Part shown: in pieces, positions 54,844 through 64,000 of the stretch | How the letters are laid out: every line of letters starts with the position of its first letter | Position numbering within the stretch: position 1 is the first letter of the stretch | From: Symbiodinium natans | Lineage: Eukaryota; Sar; Dinophyceae; Suessiales; Symbiodiniaceae | Direction of reading: 5' to 3' | Assembly (NCBI GenBank): GCA_905221605.1 | Contig: CAJNDS010002076.1 | Span: 346,463 to 410,462, forward strand | Length of the DNA stretch: 64,000 nt | The notes under the pieces: generated by a model | Database searches by the model: none | Seen by the model: the letters and a program-made list of their open reading frames with translations, nothing else | What the model was told of the DNA's origin: nothing | Position numbers and translations under genes: made by a program

Positions 54844-55381
54844 CTGAATCCGGGATGCCTCTGGCAGACTGACCAACAACCCTACCAACGACATCACCGA
54901 CCGAACCTTCGAACTTAAGCCCAAACCCCTCAAAACCCCCCTGAAGCAGACTCTACATGCTAAGCCAAAGCCCTCATAAGTGGGCCACAGGCGCCTCTGA
55001 CCCAGACCACCTCCTTCTTGAGCGGATCGACACAGCCTTCGGGTCAGTGCTGACCCAGGCGCCTGGGTGACTCGAAAAGAGGGGTTTCGAGTTTCGCTCG
55101 AGCGCGCGGACAGGTACGGCATTTAGGCTTGCTCTTCTAGAGATTGGCATTGGTGTTTGGGTATGTCGTCCGTCAGCGCCATCCGAAGGCGGTTAGGGTG
55201 CTCCAAAAAGGCGGAAGCAGAAAACTTTCGACAAGGACGAACAACATCTTCATCCGTTTGGACTAATTGCTTTCAATGGATAGCTGCTCCGATACTATGC
55301 CGCCTTAGCTCGCATCATAAGACCATCTAGACAGTAACGCAAAGTCAGCAGAAGTCAGGAAGCTGCCATCATCTTCTGAAC

Positions 55382-55882
55382 ATGCAGGTGTACTTATTCG
55401 CTGTTTCCTGTGCTGTGGAAGAGATCACGAGAGCCAATAGCGCAAGCAAGCCCTCTTTCCAAACCACGGCTCAACAACAAGACCAAGAGACAACAGAACC
55501 GAGAACCGCCATTCACTTCTCACCGCCTGCCTCTCTGCGACTGGCTCAGGGGGTCATGGCTGCCATGCTGATGACCGTGGCCGCCTCGAAGATGTACGTC
55601 GGCTCCAGGGCTGCACTGGGTGAGAAGGGTTCCTATGGGCTTGTAAGGAATGAGGATGAGTTTGGGAACAGGTATTTGATCACTTGCCGGTTGTCTGCAC
55701 TGGCTTTGGAACGGAAAAAGCACGGCTCTCATAGCTTTAGGTTGCGAAAAGGGCAGCCAGGGAGAGAATTTGCTTGCGTCCCAGGGGCTCTTCACCTGAG
55801 AAGAGCTGAGCCCTACACAGAACCCGAGACTCTCCAGAGCCCAGGCGAAGACATCGAAACAGCGCCTGCCTCAGGGTTGTAG
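55382..55882 (+). CDS. Hypothetical protein
   Basis: A 166-codon frame starting at ATG 55382, reading MQVYLFAVSCAVEEITRANS, then SLRLAQGVMAAMLMTVAASK, YGLVRNEDEFGNRYLITCRL, RKGQPGREFACVPGALHLRR, ending in TAG. It has a mixed globular composition with one mildly hydrophobic segment (about residues 55-72). No family recognised. It might include read-through intron at either end. Confidence 0.35.
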   Translation: MQVYLFAVSCAVEEITRANSASKPSFQTTAQQQDQETTEPRTAIHFSPPASLRLAQGVMAAMLMTVAASKMYVGSRAALGEKGSYGLVRNEDEFGNRYLITCRLSALALERKKHGSHSFRLRKGQPGREFACVPGALHLRRAEPYTEPETLQSPGEDIETAPASGL

Positions 55883-56383
55883 GGTCCATTCAATTTACGG
55901 CGGGGGGGGGGGAGTTTAAGGGGTTCTCCTCAAGCCCCAACCCCAATCCTTAAGCATCGCGAGCGACAGGACATCAGCAAGACCACCCATGTTTGGACAC
56001 GTGCTGTTCTAATCCAAGCTGAGGAAGGGATTTTGGAGGGGCATGCTTTGAGGAGGTTCCATTGAAAGATGGATGATTCCCTGGCCTGAAGTGGACATGC
56101 CGGCAGGTTGCAACCCTACTTGCATCCCGGCTCTCAGCCTCCCCAACTCTGACAAAGGTGGACCAGCTTGTCGTGATCTTCAGCCTCCCGGCTGCGATGT
56201 GCATTCTCAGACCCGACCTCGATTTAGGGCCTGTAGGTGCCAGAAATCCACACGGCTTGCGCCCGAGGCAAGACGCTGGGAGGCGAGCTTCGGGCCAAGG
56301 TGGTGCGGATCCCAGATGCAGAGACGCTGGTTATTGGGTGGGAGCCTCCTATTGCGAGGGTCCGGCCATCCTGATCCCGAGCA

Positions 56384-56650
56384 TCACGTTCTCGTGTCTG
56401 CACTTTGTCTGTAGGCTTGTTCCCGCGCCGCCCTCAGAACCAGGAGCCCGGTGAGGTTTGTGCCGTCCTCACAAGTAGCGGTGCGCCTTAACACAGTGCT
56501 GCATCTTCGCCTTTGTTCCCCAAGCTGAACTGCTTTCGGGAGTCCCTCCATTTTTAGGTACAGCTTCACGCCCTCATGTAGGTCAGACCCATCGCGTGGT
56601 ATAAAGAACAAGCAAGAAACAGCTTCAACATCCCCGACGCCCATCCCCAA
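56384..56650 (-). CDS. Hypothetical protein or first exon
   Basis: Minus strand. From the in-frame Met just inside 56650 it reads MGVGDVEAVSCLFFIPRDGS, DLHEGVKLYLKMEGLPKAVQ, LGEQRRRCSTVLRRTATCED. Strongly protein-like to about 56450, where a splice is likely. No family recognised. Confidence 0.4.
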   Translation of the reverse strand: MGMGVGDVEAVSCLFFIPRDGSDLHEGVKLYLKMEGLPKAVQLGEQRRRCSTVLRRTATCEDGTNLTGLLVLRAAREQAYRQSADTRT

Positions 56651-57204
56651 TTCACAATCCTTTCAGAAAGCATTCGCCGTCCTTGTATGCCACGCTAAGG
56701 GGTAAAGAGGCTTCTGACTACCCGTTACGCTACGTCATTGGCCGAAGGCTTTCACACGTGGCCGCTGCCTAGACATCCCGGATTCTCAAGACCCTCTCCC
56801 CCCAAAAGAATCATTCTCCATCGCTTTCGAGTTGTGATATTCCGGTGATGAAATTGGAAAACATGAATATAGGTGATATCATTTGTCGAAATACAGCATC
56901 CCTTAAGCCCCCCCCCCACTTTTCGCCGGTCCCCAGGCGTTGACGCTGTCAATTTGCGGTGCGTGCATCGTGGCCGCCATTGCTGCGACCCAAGCGTTTG
57001 TCGACTTATTCCAACACTCAGGGGCACTTAGGCGGTCCCCGTAGAGGTAAAACCTCAGCACATGGCCTGCATCTTCTTGGCTAAGAGCGGCTGGCTCACT
57101 GGGGACTACGCTGCCAAAGTTGACAGATCATGTAGGGTAAAAAGCTGGACTTGAGCACAACAAGCAAATTGCGCTTGTTCCTATGTTGCCTATTGCATAG
57201 CCCG

Positions 57205-57545
57205 CCGCAAGCTCAAGACTCTTGAAAAGACAACTCGTGCACATTTGAGGACAGGAAGGTGAGCATCATGAGCATTAGCTTGGTGTGTTGCCGGTTGCAT
57301 GGCCCCAGACTCTTGCAAAAGTAGCTGCCCCAGTGTTGTACATATTTGTGGACGTGGGAGGTGAGCATCATGAGCATCAGCTGGGTATGCCGCCGGTTGC
57401 ATGGGCCCCGCAAGCTCCAGACTCTTGCTAAAACAACTGTCCCAGTGCTTGTGCACGTTTGAGAACGCGGGACATGCGCATCATGAACATCAGTTCTCCA
57501 GATTCTTGCAAAACCAACTGCCCCAGAGATGGTGCGCATGTAATG
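57205..57545. repeat. ~105-bp tandem repeat with GAGCATCATGAGCAT core
   Basis: About four units: AGACTCTTG(A/C)AAA..., a GTGCACATTTG(A)GGACG-like stretch, GTGAGCATCATGAGCATCAG, then GGTTGCATGG(G)CCCCGCAAG. Cores begin near 57261, 57363 and 57472. Related to the GAGCATCA repeats at 2330-2945 and 34285-34395. Confidence 0.85.
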
Positions 57546-57599
57546 CCCAAATTTGTCGAGGCGGTAGTTGAGCATCAGTTGGGTCTATTAGATGACCCA

Positions 57600-57835
57600 G
57601 CGCGTCTCAGGTGGTGTCGCTCTGCGGCAGCTGGGCACTGGAGGACGCACTTTGAGATCGTCTAAGAGTGAATGGAGGGCAGTAGTGGGTAGTGCGTGGA
57701 ATGGTCCTCCAGTGCAGGAGCGCAGTTAAGCCGAGTTTTTTTTTCCGTGGCTGGCCGAAACCCCTAGCGCACATCATCAAATCTTTGCCCTTCAGGAGGC
57801 CATGGGCAGAGATCCCCTCGAAGGCCATGCGACCC
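57600..57835 (-). CDS. Weak candidate exon
   Basis: Minus-strand frame reading RMAFEGISAHGLLKGKDLMM then CARGFGQPRKKK. Boundaries unresolved. Confidence 0.25.
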
Positions 57836-58197
57836 TGCTGTAAGCGGACCTAACCAAACCACGAATGATCGGCATGCTCAGTCTGTGGCTCTCAGAGAAG
57901 CAGGGGGCTTGGTCATTTAAATTTTGGGTCTACTGGGCCAATGTGTCGATGTAAAGTAGATGGCAAAAGCAGTCGTGGGCCAAAACGCCGATGTTTTTTG
58001 GGTTGACGACGGATTTTGGAAGCTATTTGAGCGGCGGAGGGTTTTGCAGCACTGCACATGATGAGGGCTTGACATGCAACAGCTTGAGCAAATCCAGACA
58101 CAGAAGCTGAATCAAGGCTGCGCGTGTTGCCAGTGCGTGGGAATGGCCAGAGCATCCATGCCCGCACGATGGCCAAGTCCATGTAGCCGCACGCTCG

Positions 58198-58743
58198 TCA
58201 GATGGCACTGCCGCACTGCCCTAGAAACTGGTCACCAAGTCGTGACCCGATGTTACTTCCTGGATGCGCCCGCTGGGGTTGGTACATACGATTTCGGCGT
58301 GCCTGGCGCGCTTTCCTACATTCCCCCCGGTCTCTAGCAGTTGTTTTTTTTGGCCCGCGCGCCTGAATCAATAGTGTAACTTGTGTAATGCAGTGTACAT
58401 GACCTGGAACGTGCGTCCTGAAACCTCCTTGCGTCGCTGTTTTGAGACACATTGAGCCATGCTGTGAGAGGTACGTCAGGGACGACTGGATTTCTCCAGC
58501 GCGTGGCAGCGAATTTGAAGAACAGGCTTGTTGGGGACTTTTCAAACCTCCAACCTTCAAACCCGCATTCAAGATGCCCTCAGACTTGTAGCCCTCTAGC
58601 AGAGAGTTGAAAAGTGTGCAGAGGTCCTGGTCCCACTCCATAAGCTTGCAATCCGCAGGCATTCCTTCGTTAAATGCTCTCTCAGAGTTTCGTCTGGGCT
58701 TAGGACTTTTGGGTGCGTCATCTTGAACTTCCCCAACCCCCAT
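58198..58743 (-). CDS. Hypothetical protein
   Basis: A minus-strand frame from the ATG at 58743 to a stop at 58198 (182 codons). It reads MGVGEVQDDAPKSPKPRRNS, ERAFNEGMPADCKLMEWDQD, LCTLFNSLLEGYKSEGILNA, then a less convincing Cys/Arg-rich tail that may be intron. It could be a downstream exon of the minus-strand gene at 60179-60972, in which case the palindrome array would lie in the intron between them. No family recognised. Confidence 0.4.
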   Translation of the reverse strand: MGVGEVQDDAPKSPKPRRNSERAFNEGMPADCKLMEWDQDLCTLFNSLLEGYKSEGILNAGLKVGGLKSPQQACSSNSLPRAGEIQSSLTYLSQHGSMCLKTATQGGFRTHVPGHVHCITQVTLLIQARGPKKTTARDRGECRKARQARRNRMYQPQRAHPGSNIGSRLGDQFLGQCGSAI

Positions 58744-59284
58744 CGCAGGCCAGTTTTCTACCTGGCGCCCGGAGCCCAAAGATCAGGGGCCTTTCCAAGC
58801 CCTTCACCAGGGAACATTGGACACACAGGAAAGTGCCTAGCCCCGTGCAGCCCTTAAAGCGGCACGCGTGCGAGAAACATGCGCATCCTGCGTGTGGTCG
58901 AAAATAGATGGTAGCATGTATATAATGCATTCTTATCCCCCCCCCACACACTGAAGACATACACACAGTTACATGCACACCCCACCCATATATATATATA
59001 TATCTTTATACACATGCATTCATATCCCACATTTGTTTGTTTTAGAATTTTAGTGTGCGACGTAGAATACAAAGGTATACTTCGTCGGATGTATAGTGCA
59101 CAATAGCGTGCTGTTATGTATAAATACTGAGATATATACCACTCCAACATCTAGGTACAACTATGACACACACACATATATGTATGTATGTAAGACCTTT
59201 AGGGTCTATTTGGTACGGCACTTGTCTTAGCTATTAAGAGATAGGTTGTGTTTTTTTTTTAAGAGTTTAAGGATGTTAGGGGAA

Positions 59285-60175
59285 CCCTGTAAATTTAAAA
59301 TCCTTAAAATCCTTAAAATCCTTAAAATCCTTAAAATCCTTAAAATGTTTAAATGGCCGGCCTTTTAAAATTTTCCATAAAATTTTACAAGGCCGGCCAT
59401 TTAAAATTTTAAGGATTTTAAGGATTTTAAGGATTTTTCAAAATTTAAATGGTTTGGGGAGGGCCGGTCCAAACCCTTTAAAATCCTTAAAATCCTCAAA
59501 ATCCTCAAAATTGTAAAAGGCCGGCCATTTATAATTTTAAGGATTTTAAGGATTTTAAGGATTTTAAGGATATTGCGGCCTTTTAAAATTTCAAATTGGC
59601 TTTTCAAGTTCTTTAAAATCTTTAAAATCCTTAAAATCTTTAAAATTTTAAACGGCCGGCCATTTAGAATTTTAAGGATTTTAAGGTTTTTAAGCATTTT
59701 AAGGATTTTAAGGTTTTTTTTCGGCCTCTTAAAAATTCAAATTGGCTTTTCAAATTCCTTAAAATCTTCAAAATCCTTAAAATCCTTAAAATTTTAAAAG
59801 GCAGGCCATTTAAAATTTTAAGGATTTTAAGGATTTTAAGGATTTTAAAAATGTACATGGTTTGGGGAGGGGCCCGGGGCCGGTCCAAACCCTTTAAAAT
59901 CCTTAAAATCCTCAAAATCCTTAAAATCCTTAACATCCTCAAAATTTTAAAAGGCCGGCCATTTCGAATTTTAAGGATTTTAAGGATTTTAAGGATTTTA
60001 AGGTTTTTACGGCCTTTTAAACATTCAAATTGGTTTTTCACATTCTTTAAAATCTTTAAAATCCTTAAAATCCTTAAAATTTTAAAAGGCCGGCCATTTA
60101 AAATTTCAAGGGTTTTAAGGGTTTTAAGGATTTTAAGGATTTTTAAGGATTTTAAGGATTTTACGGCCTCTTAAA
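59285..60175. repeat. Palindrome array: (AAAATCCTT)n blocks around GGCCGGCC
   Basis: Blocks of TTAAAATCC lead into AAAATTTTAAAAGGCCGGCC and then ATTTAAAATTTTAAGGATTT blocks in the opposite sense. GGCCGGCC sits at 59355, 59391, 59519, 59654, 59953 and 60089, with a one-base variant GGCAGGCC at 59800: spacing mostly 127-153. A GGTTTGGGGAGGG(CC..)GGTCCAAACC dyad occurs at ~59449 and ~59859, giving a ~410-420-base higher-order unit. The tract has few stops in several frames, hence Lys/Ile/Leu-rich artefact frames. Confidence 0.95.
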
Positions 60176-60178
60176 GGC

Positions 60179-60972
60179 CTTCGAGCATTTGAAGTGGAGG
60201 TTCTCTATCCGCGAAAATGGCTGGATAGCATGAACCAGTTTCACCTATGAGCTGATTGCTCTGAGCCAAAATAACCAACCCACACTTGCGAAAGCCTTTG
60301 TATTGCCTAGCCCTGCAAATGCTCATGCCCATGAAGCGCAGCTCATTGTACCATTGCCGTAGGTCACAGGCCAAGTCCAGGTGGTAGCGAGATCTCGGTC
60401 TGCCCCAACAAGGGGCCGTGACTTGGACACGAGTGTGCAAAGAAGGCAACGCCCTCGGCCAAAGGCATCGCAGTGCAAGGAGCTATGTTGGCAATGCATT
60501 CTGGGGTGCTTCTCACTACCCCCCACCCTCATAAAGGCTCGAATAAGGCTTGCTAGTTGTCGTCGGATTTTAGCATTAGGGTTGTTTCGATTCAGGCTGT
60601 AGAGGAACTGGCCTTGTGGGGGGGGGGGGGGCATTGAGGGAATCTCTAAGGGTTTCGGGTTTAGGGAATCTCTAAGGGTTTCGGGTTTAGGGATTCCTAT
60701 AAACCCCAAACCCTAAACATGAACCGCTGCAGGTTAGCCTAAAGCCTGCCTGTGCTAAATTCTAATCCGAGACCCCAGGGCCTAGTAGGACTTCTTGTAC
60801 ATGGGCCTCAACCCTAACGAACCCTAACATACGCTAACCCTGAACCTTAAACCCCGAACCCTGAACCTTTGCGCAGACACTCCCTGCTCGTAGCGCTTCC
60901 AGAGCCCTCCGACGTGGCGCGCCAAGCGATGGCAGCATCCTTGGAGCTTTGGCAGGAGCCCCTTCAACGAAG
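60179..60972 (-). CDS. Two phase-matched exons, unknown protein
   Basis: Minus strand. Exon 1 (60972-60867), after GCCCTAG, reads SLKGLLPKLQGCCHRLARHV, GGLWKRYEQGVSAQ and ends CAAAG|GTTCAG, leaving two bases. Exon 2 (60399-60179), after TTGGGGCAG, supplies the third base and reads PRSRYHLDLACDLRQWYNEL, RFMGMSICRARQYKGFRKCG, LVILAQSNQLIGETGSCYPA, IFADREPPLQMLEG, ending GAAG|GCCTTT (GC donor). The 467-base intron begins GTTCAGGGTTCGGGGTTTAA. The palindrome array begins only 4-10 bases past the exon 2 donor, so it would be the 5' part of the next intron. No family recognised, but composition, phase and splice sites agree. Confidence 0.55.
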
Positions 60973-61179
60973 CTAGGGCTTCTGGTTTAGGCTTTAGGCT
61001 TTTGGGGTCTTTCGGGTTCATAGCTTAGGGTTGAGTGCATCTTCTTGCGCAGCGTCCACACAAGGGGTGGCACCATCTTGGTCGCATGCGCTGTGAAGGC
61101 AACACAGCTCAAATCGACATCTGCCAAAGCCTTGCTGCTTTCTTCATCTCTGCTTCTTTTCATCCCCCCTCTCTCTTTC

Positions 61180-61344
<165 letters not shown>

Positions 61345-61739
61345 TTCTCTCTTACTTTCTGTCTTTCTTTCCCTGGCCAAAGGGAATTTGCGGAAGTAGA
61401 GAGGGAGGGAGGGTGAGAGAGAGATGGAGACAAATGCAGTCAAGGAAGGGGCAGATGATGAGAGCGAGGGCGTCTTGCTTTCCCTGAGCTCTCGGTTCCT
61501 TTCATTTGTCCTTTCTTCTTATGAAGAGAAAAAGGAGAAGAGCAGAGGATGAAGGCAAGGGAAGAGAAAACGTGTGAGCCGAGCGAAAGAGGAGTTCTCC
61601 CTTCCTGTCCCCACCATCTGCCTTCATCCTATCTTTTCCTTTTTGTTCTCTGTTATTCCTTATTGTCCGCAGAAAGTTTTGGAAAGAAGGGGAGGGAGGA
61701 AAGAGGGGAGGGGAGGGATGAGAGAGCAAGAGATGGCAG

Positions 61740-61740
61740 A

Positions 61741-61834
<94 letters not shown>

Positions 61835-61868
61835 CAGAGCGAGGAAGAGAGAGAGAGAGAGAGAGATT
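61740..61868. repeat. (GA)n microsatellite
   Basis: About 125 bases of GA repeat, the complement of the (CT)n run 400 bases upstream, so the two can pair as a long stem on a single strand. Confidence 0.97.
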
Positions 61869-61909
61869 GAAAAAAAATCTTGAGAGGGAAGGAAAGAAGA
61901 GATAAACAC

Positions 61910-62398
61910 ATCGAGATGAAGTGGTGTCTTCCCTTTTTCCCCTTCCTTCGTGTTATATCAGGTAAACAAAAACACTACTAATAGGAAAAGGCGAAAAGCG
62001 GCTAAAACAACAATATGGTCATGGGAAGAAGGAAATCATATTTATTCACAAAGGAGTATGTTATCGTCTTATTTAAAGCAACACACTTGAGGGCGCTCAG
62101 GGTGTGTCATTTCCAGCAGCTCCTGTAGTTAGCGTTATTTATGTTATTATTGATTTTTTTAAAGTAGTATATTTATGGCAAACACCACACCCTTAAACGA
62201 GGGTTGAATGGAAAACTTACACCCTAGAATGAGATGGTAGGTGGCGAAGCCCTAGGAAAATAAGAGATGTGATGCCAAACATGGGAGCCCTTAGCCGTGA
62301 ACCGAACTAGCCCTAAGCCATAAATTTTGCCTTAAACCTAAACCCTACAAATTGTATGTGCGAATTGAACCGTTTAAATAGCAAACAAAAGGGGAGTG
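61910..62398. other. AT-richer spacer
   Basis: No gene seen. Contains a short CCCTACAAATTG/telomere-like piece near 62330-62350. Confidence 0.5.
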
Positions 62399-62419
62399 CC
62401 AAATAGACCCTAAAGGTCC

Positions 62420-64000
62420 ATGCCACATATATGTATATATATATATACACATACATGCACGTTTCTTTAATTTTACATGATGCATCATGTTTTACATGTT
62501 TTTTACAAACATATTTGTACAGCATACCATAACATACCTATCCCAAGGTCCCTTGTCAAGGGCCCACCCCGAAATCCCTCAACCCTCAGCAAATTGGTGC
62601 ACTGGGATAAGTGCTAGCTAAGGAAGTCACGAAGGCCTAGACGCTAGGACAGCTACGCAGTTGAACTCGATTCAAGAGATGGGAAGGCAACCGCTCTCAA
62701 CTAGCTGCCACTGCCACAGTGAAGGTTTTTCGCCACCTGCATGATTGCATGGACACTGGCGTCCCTCGGATCATGTTGGTGCAGAGGGGCGGATAACAAA
62801 GTAAGGAAAGGGGCTGACTTCGACGTGGTTCGGCTGATTGTCTACAATTCCAGGAAGGGTTTGGGGCCCTTTTTGTTAGAAGCATGGCAAGCACATTCTA
62901 ACACAGAGCTCTGCAGACATCCTGGTCGTTTTGGGGCGGTTGGGTCACCCAGGCCGAAACTCTCTCATACTCTGAAGTATTCTGCCGACGTGCAGTCCAT
63001 GGTCTTGATAGCGACTTGGGCACCCTAAATGATGCTCGACATCACCCAAGAGTCCCCAATTCAACCCTCGCTGATTCGAAGCGCAGCTTGGGATTCCCAT
63101 ACGCCGTGCCTGCAGGATCTTTACGCCCAACTTCGCAGTGGACCTGACTGGAGTCCCATGCATAGCCCGGCAGGGAGAGTTCTTGGATTCGATGCCTTTA
63201 TCGCCGGGCCCGAATTCGGTTAAGGGTTGAGAGTAATTATTTGGGGGAGTTTGCCGGAACAGAGGGAGGTACTTGCGCTGACTCTCGACACGTCAAGGCC
63301 TTCCACTGAGCGGCCTGGGTCACTCCCAAGCAGTATTGCAGTTTAGGGTTGTTTAGGGTATAGGATTTAGGGTGCACCTGGCATCATCAAGGTCTTCCGT
63401 GCTGAAATCCACAAACACGTTCTTAAACTGTGTTTATGTCCGAACACCTGCATGTCTTCCTAATCAAGCGAGCCACCTAGAAGATGAACCTACGCTGCAG
63501 ACGGCCTTCGAGCTAATTATAGGCTTTCGTCCCCCGAGGTTTGGACCCAGTTCATCAATGGGCTTCTCATGCCGCCGATCATCTTCGCCTTATGGTGGGC
63601 CAAGCTGGTCTGAAAGTAATTCGGCGGTTTGAGCTGTAAATGTCGAGCCTGAAGCCTCTGTTTCTTACTGAACCCAACTCGCTCTGAGGGGGGGCGAGGG
63701 GGCCGATCGGGAGAAGCACAAAACAAAGAAGAGGGAAAGCCACGAGGTACCTGGCCTCCTACCACCTCCCAGAAGGCCATCGACTGGGGACCTGCTACAA
63801 GCCGCCGACTCAAGAGCTTCGTTTTATTCATCCATCGGAGCTACCTTGGGGTGGTTTTGGTGGTTTAAGGTTGAGGGCTTGCGGTCTTTAAGAGGATTGT
63901 GAACAGGCTTCGTGGTTTCAAGGTTCTAGCATGTAGTGCAGCAGAAGTCAGCAGAACACTCACACAAGAAGTCAACAAATGCCTCGTTTGGGGAAAGTCC
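62420..64000. other. No firm gene
   Basis: Weak plus-strand frames at 62741-63028 and 63029-63223 and minus-strand frames at 63517-63831, without domains or supported splice sites. TTTAGGG-like sequence at 63342-63375. Confidence 0.4.

Noticed and set aside
59401-60174. Lys/Ile/Leu-rich frames as a possible repeat protein
   Set aside because: Same cause: AAAATCCTT repeats have few stops in several frames.

Overview
The window looks like nuclear DNA of a dinoflagellate, most likely of the Symbiodiniaceae/Suessiales type. Base composition is near 50% GC, genes are sparse and broken into very small exons, and degenerate plant/alveolate-type telomere repeat (TTTAGGG/CCCTAAA) is scattered everywhere. 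Most convincing introns start with GT or GC and end with AG followed by G, a splice style described for Symbiodinium. No rRNA, tRNA, CRISPR array, bacterial operon, reverse transcriptase or transposase was recognised. Nearly all long reading frames are low-complexity or shadow frames, so gene calls rest on splice sites, codon phase and protein-like composition.

Recognisable products: a DisA_N/DAC-like nucleotide-binding domain fused to an SH3-like domain (7891-8679, +); a PAPS-dependent sulfotransferase-like protein (18454-19359, +); a two-exon fragment of the YG(S/T)FAEIGAGQE family (35802-36237, +); one exon resembling ubiquitin-activating enzyme E1 (30770-30881, +); and a RING-finger micro-exon (4385-4458, +). 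Several phase-consistent multi-exon fragments have no recognised function: 10679-11086 (-), 37255-38139 (+), 44835-45034 (+) and 60179-60972 (-). Many single candidate exons are listed at lower confidence. Exons on the two strands are interleaved, so some strand calls may be wrong.

The most unusual content is structural. (1) At 47420-50085 a perfect 28-bp inverted repeat encloses about ten ~91-bp telomere-like repeats, each with a CCCTATAGGG-type dyad, followed by a ~970-bp nested array of 30-bp palindromes centred on CTCGAG (17 sites). (2) At 59285-60175 a second, unrelated palindrome array (GGCCGGCC cores in AAAATCCTT-type repeats) begins 4-10 bases inside the donor of a minus-strand exon. 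A 20-bp inverted repeat (59194 and 62399) brackets it. (3) At 1895-2289 a 16-bp inverted repeat brackets converging telomere arrays with a micro-exon between them. (4) GAGCATCA-type repeats occur at three loci, one with its two halves inverted.

A unifying pattern is that many candidate exons lie between a C-rich CCCTAAA-like tract on the left and a G-rich TTTAGGG-like tract on the right. Introns therefore tend to begin G-rich and end C-rich, with complementary ends that could pair in the pre-mRNA. This fits introns built from, or invaded by, inverted-repeat elements (introners), but that is an inference. Exon calls inside two of the bracketed intervals argue against reading those two as simple transposon insertions.
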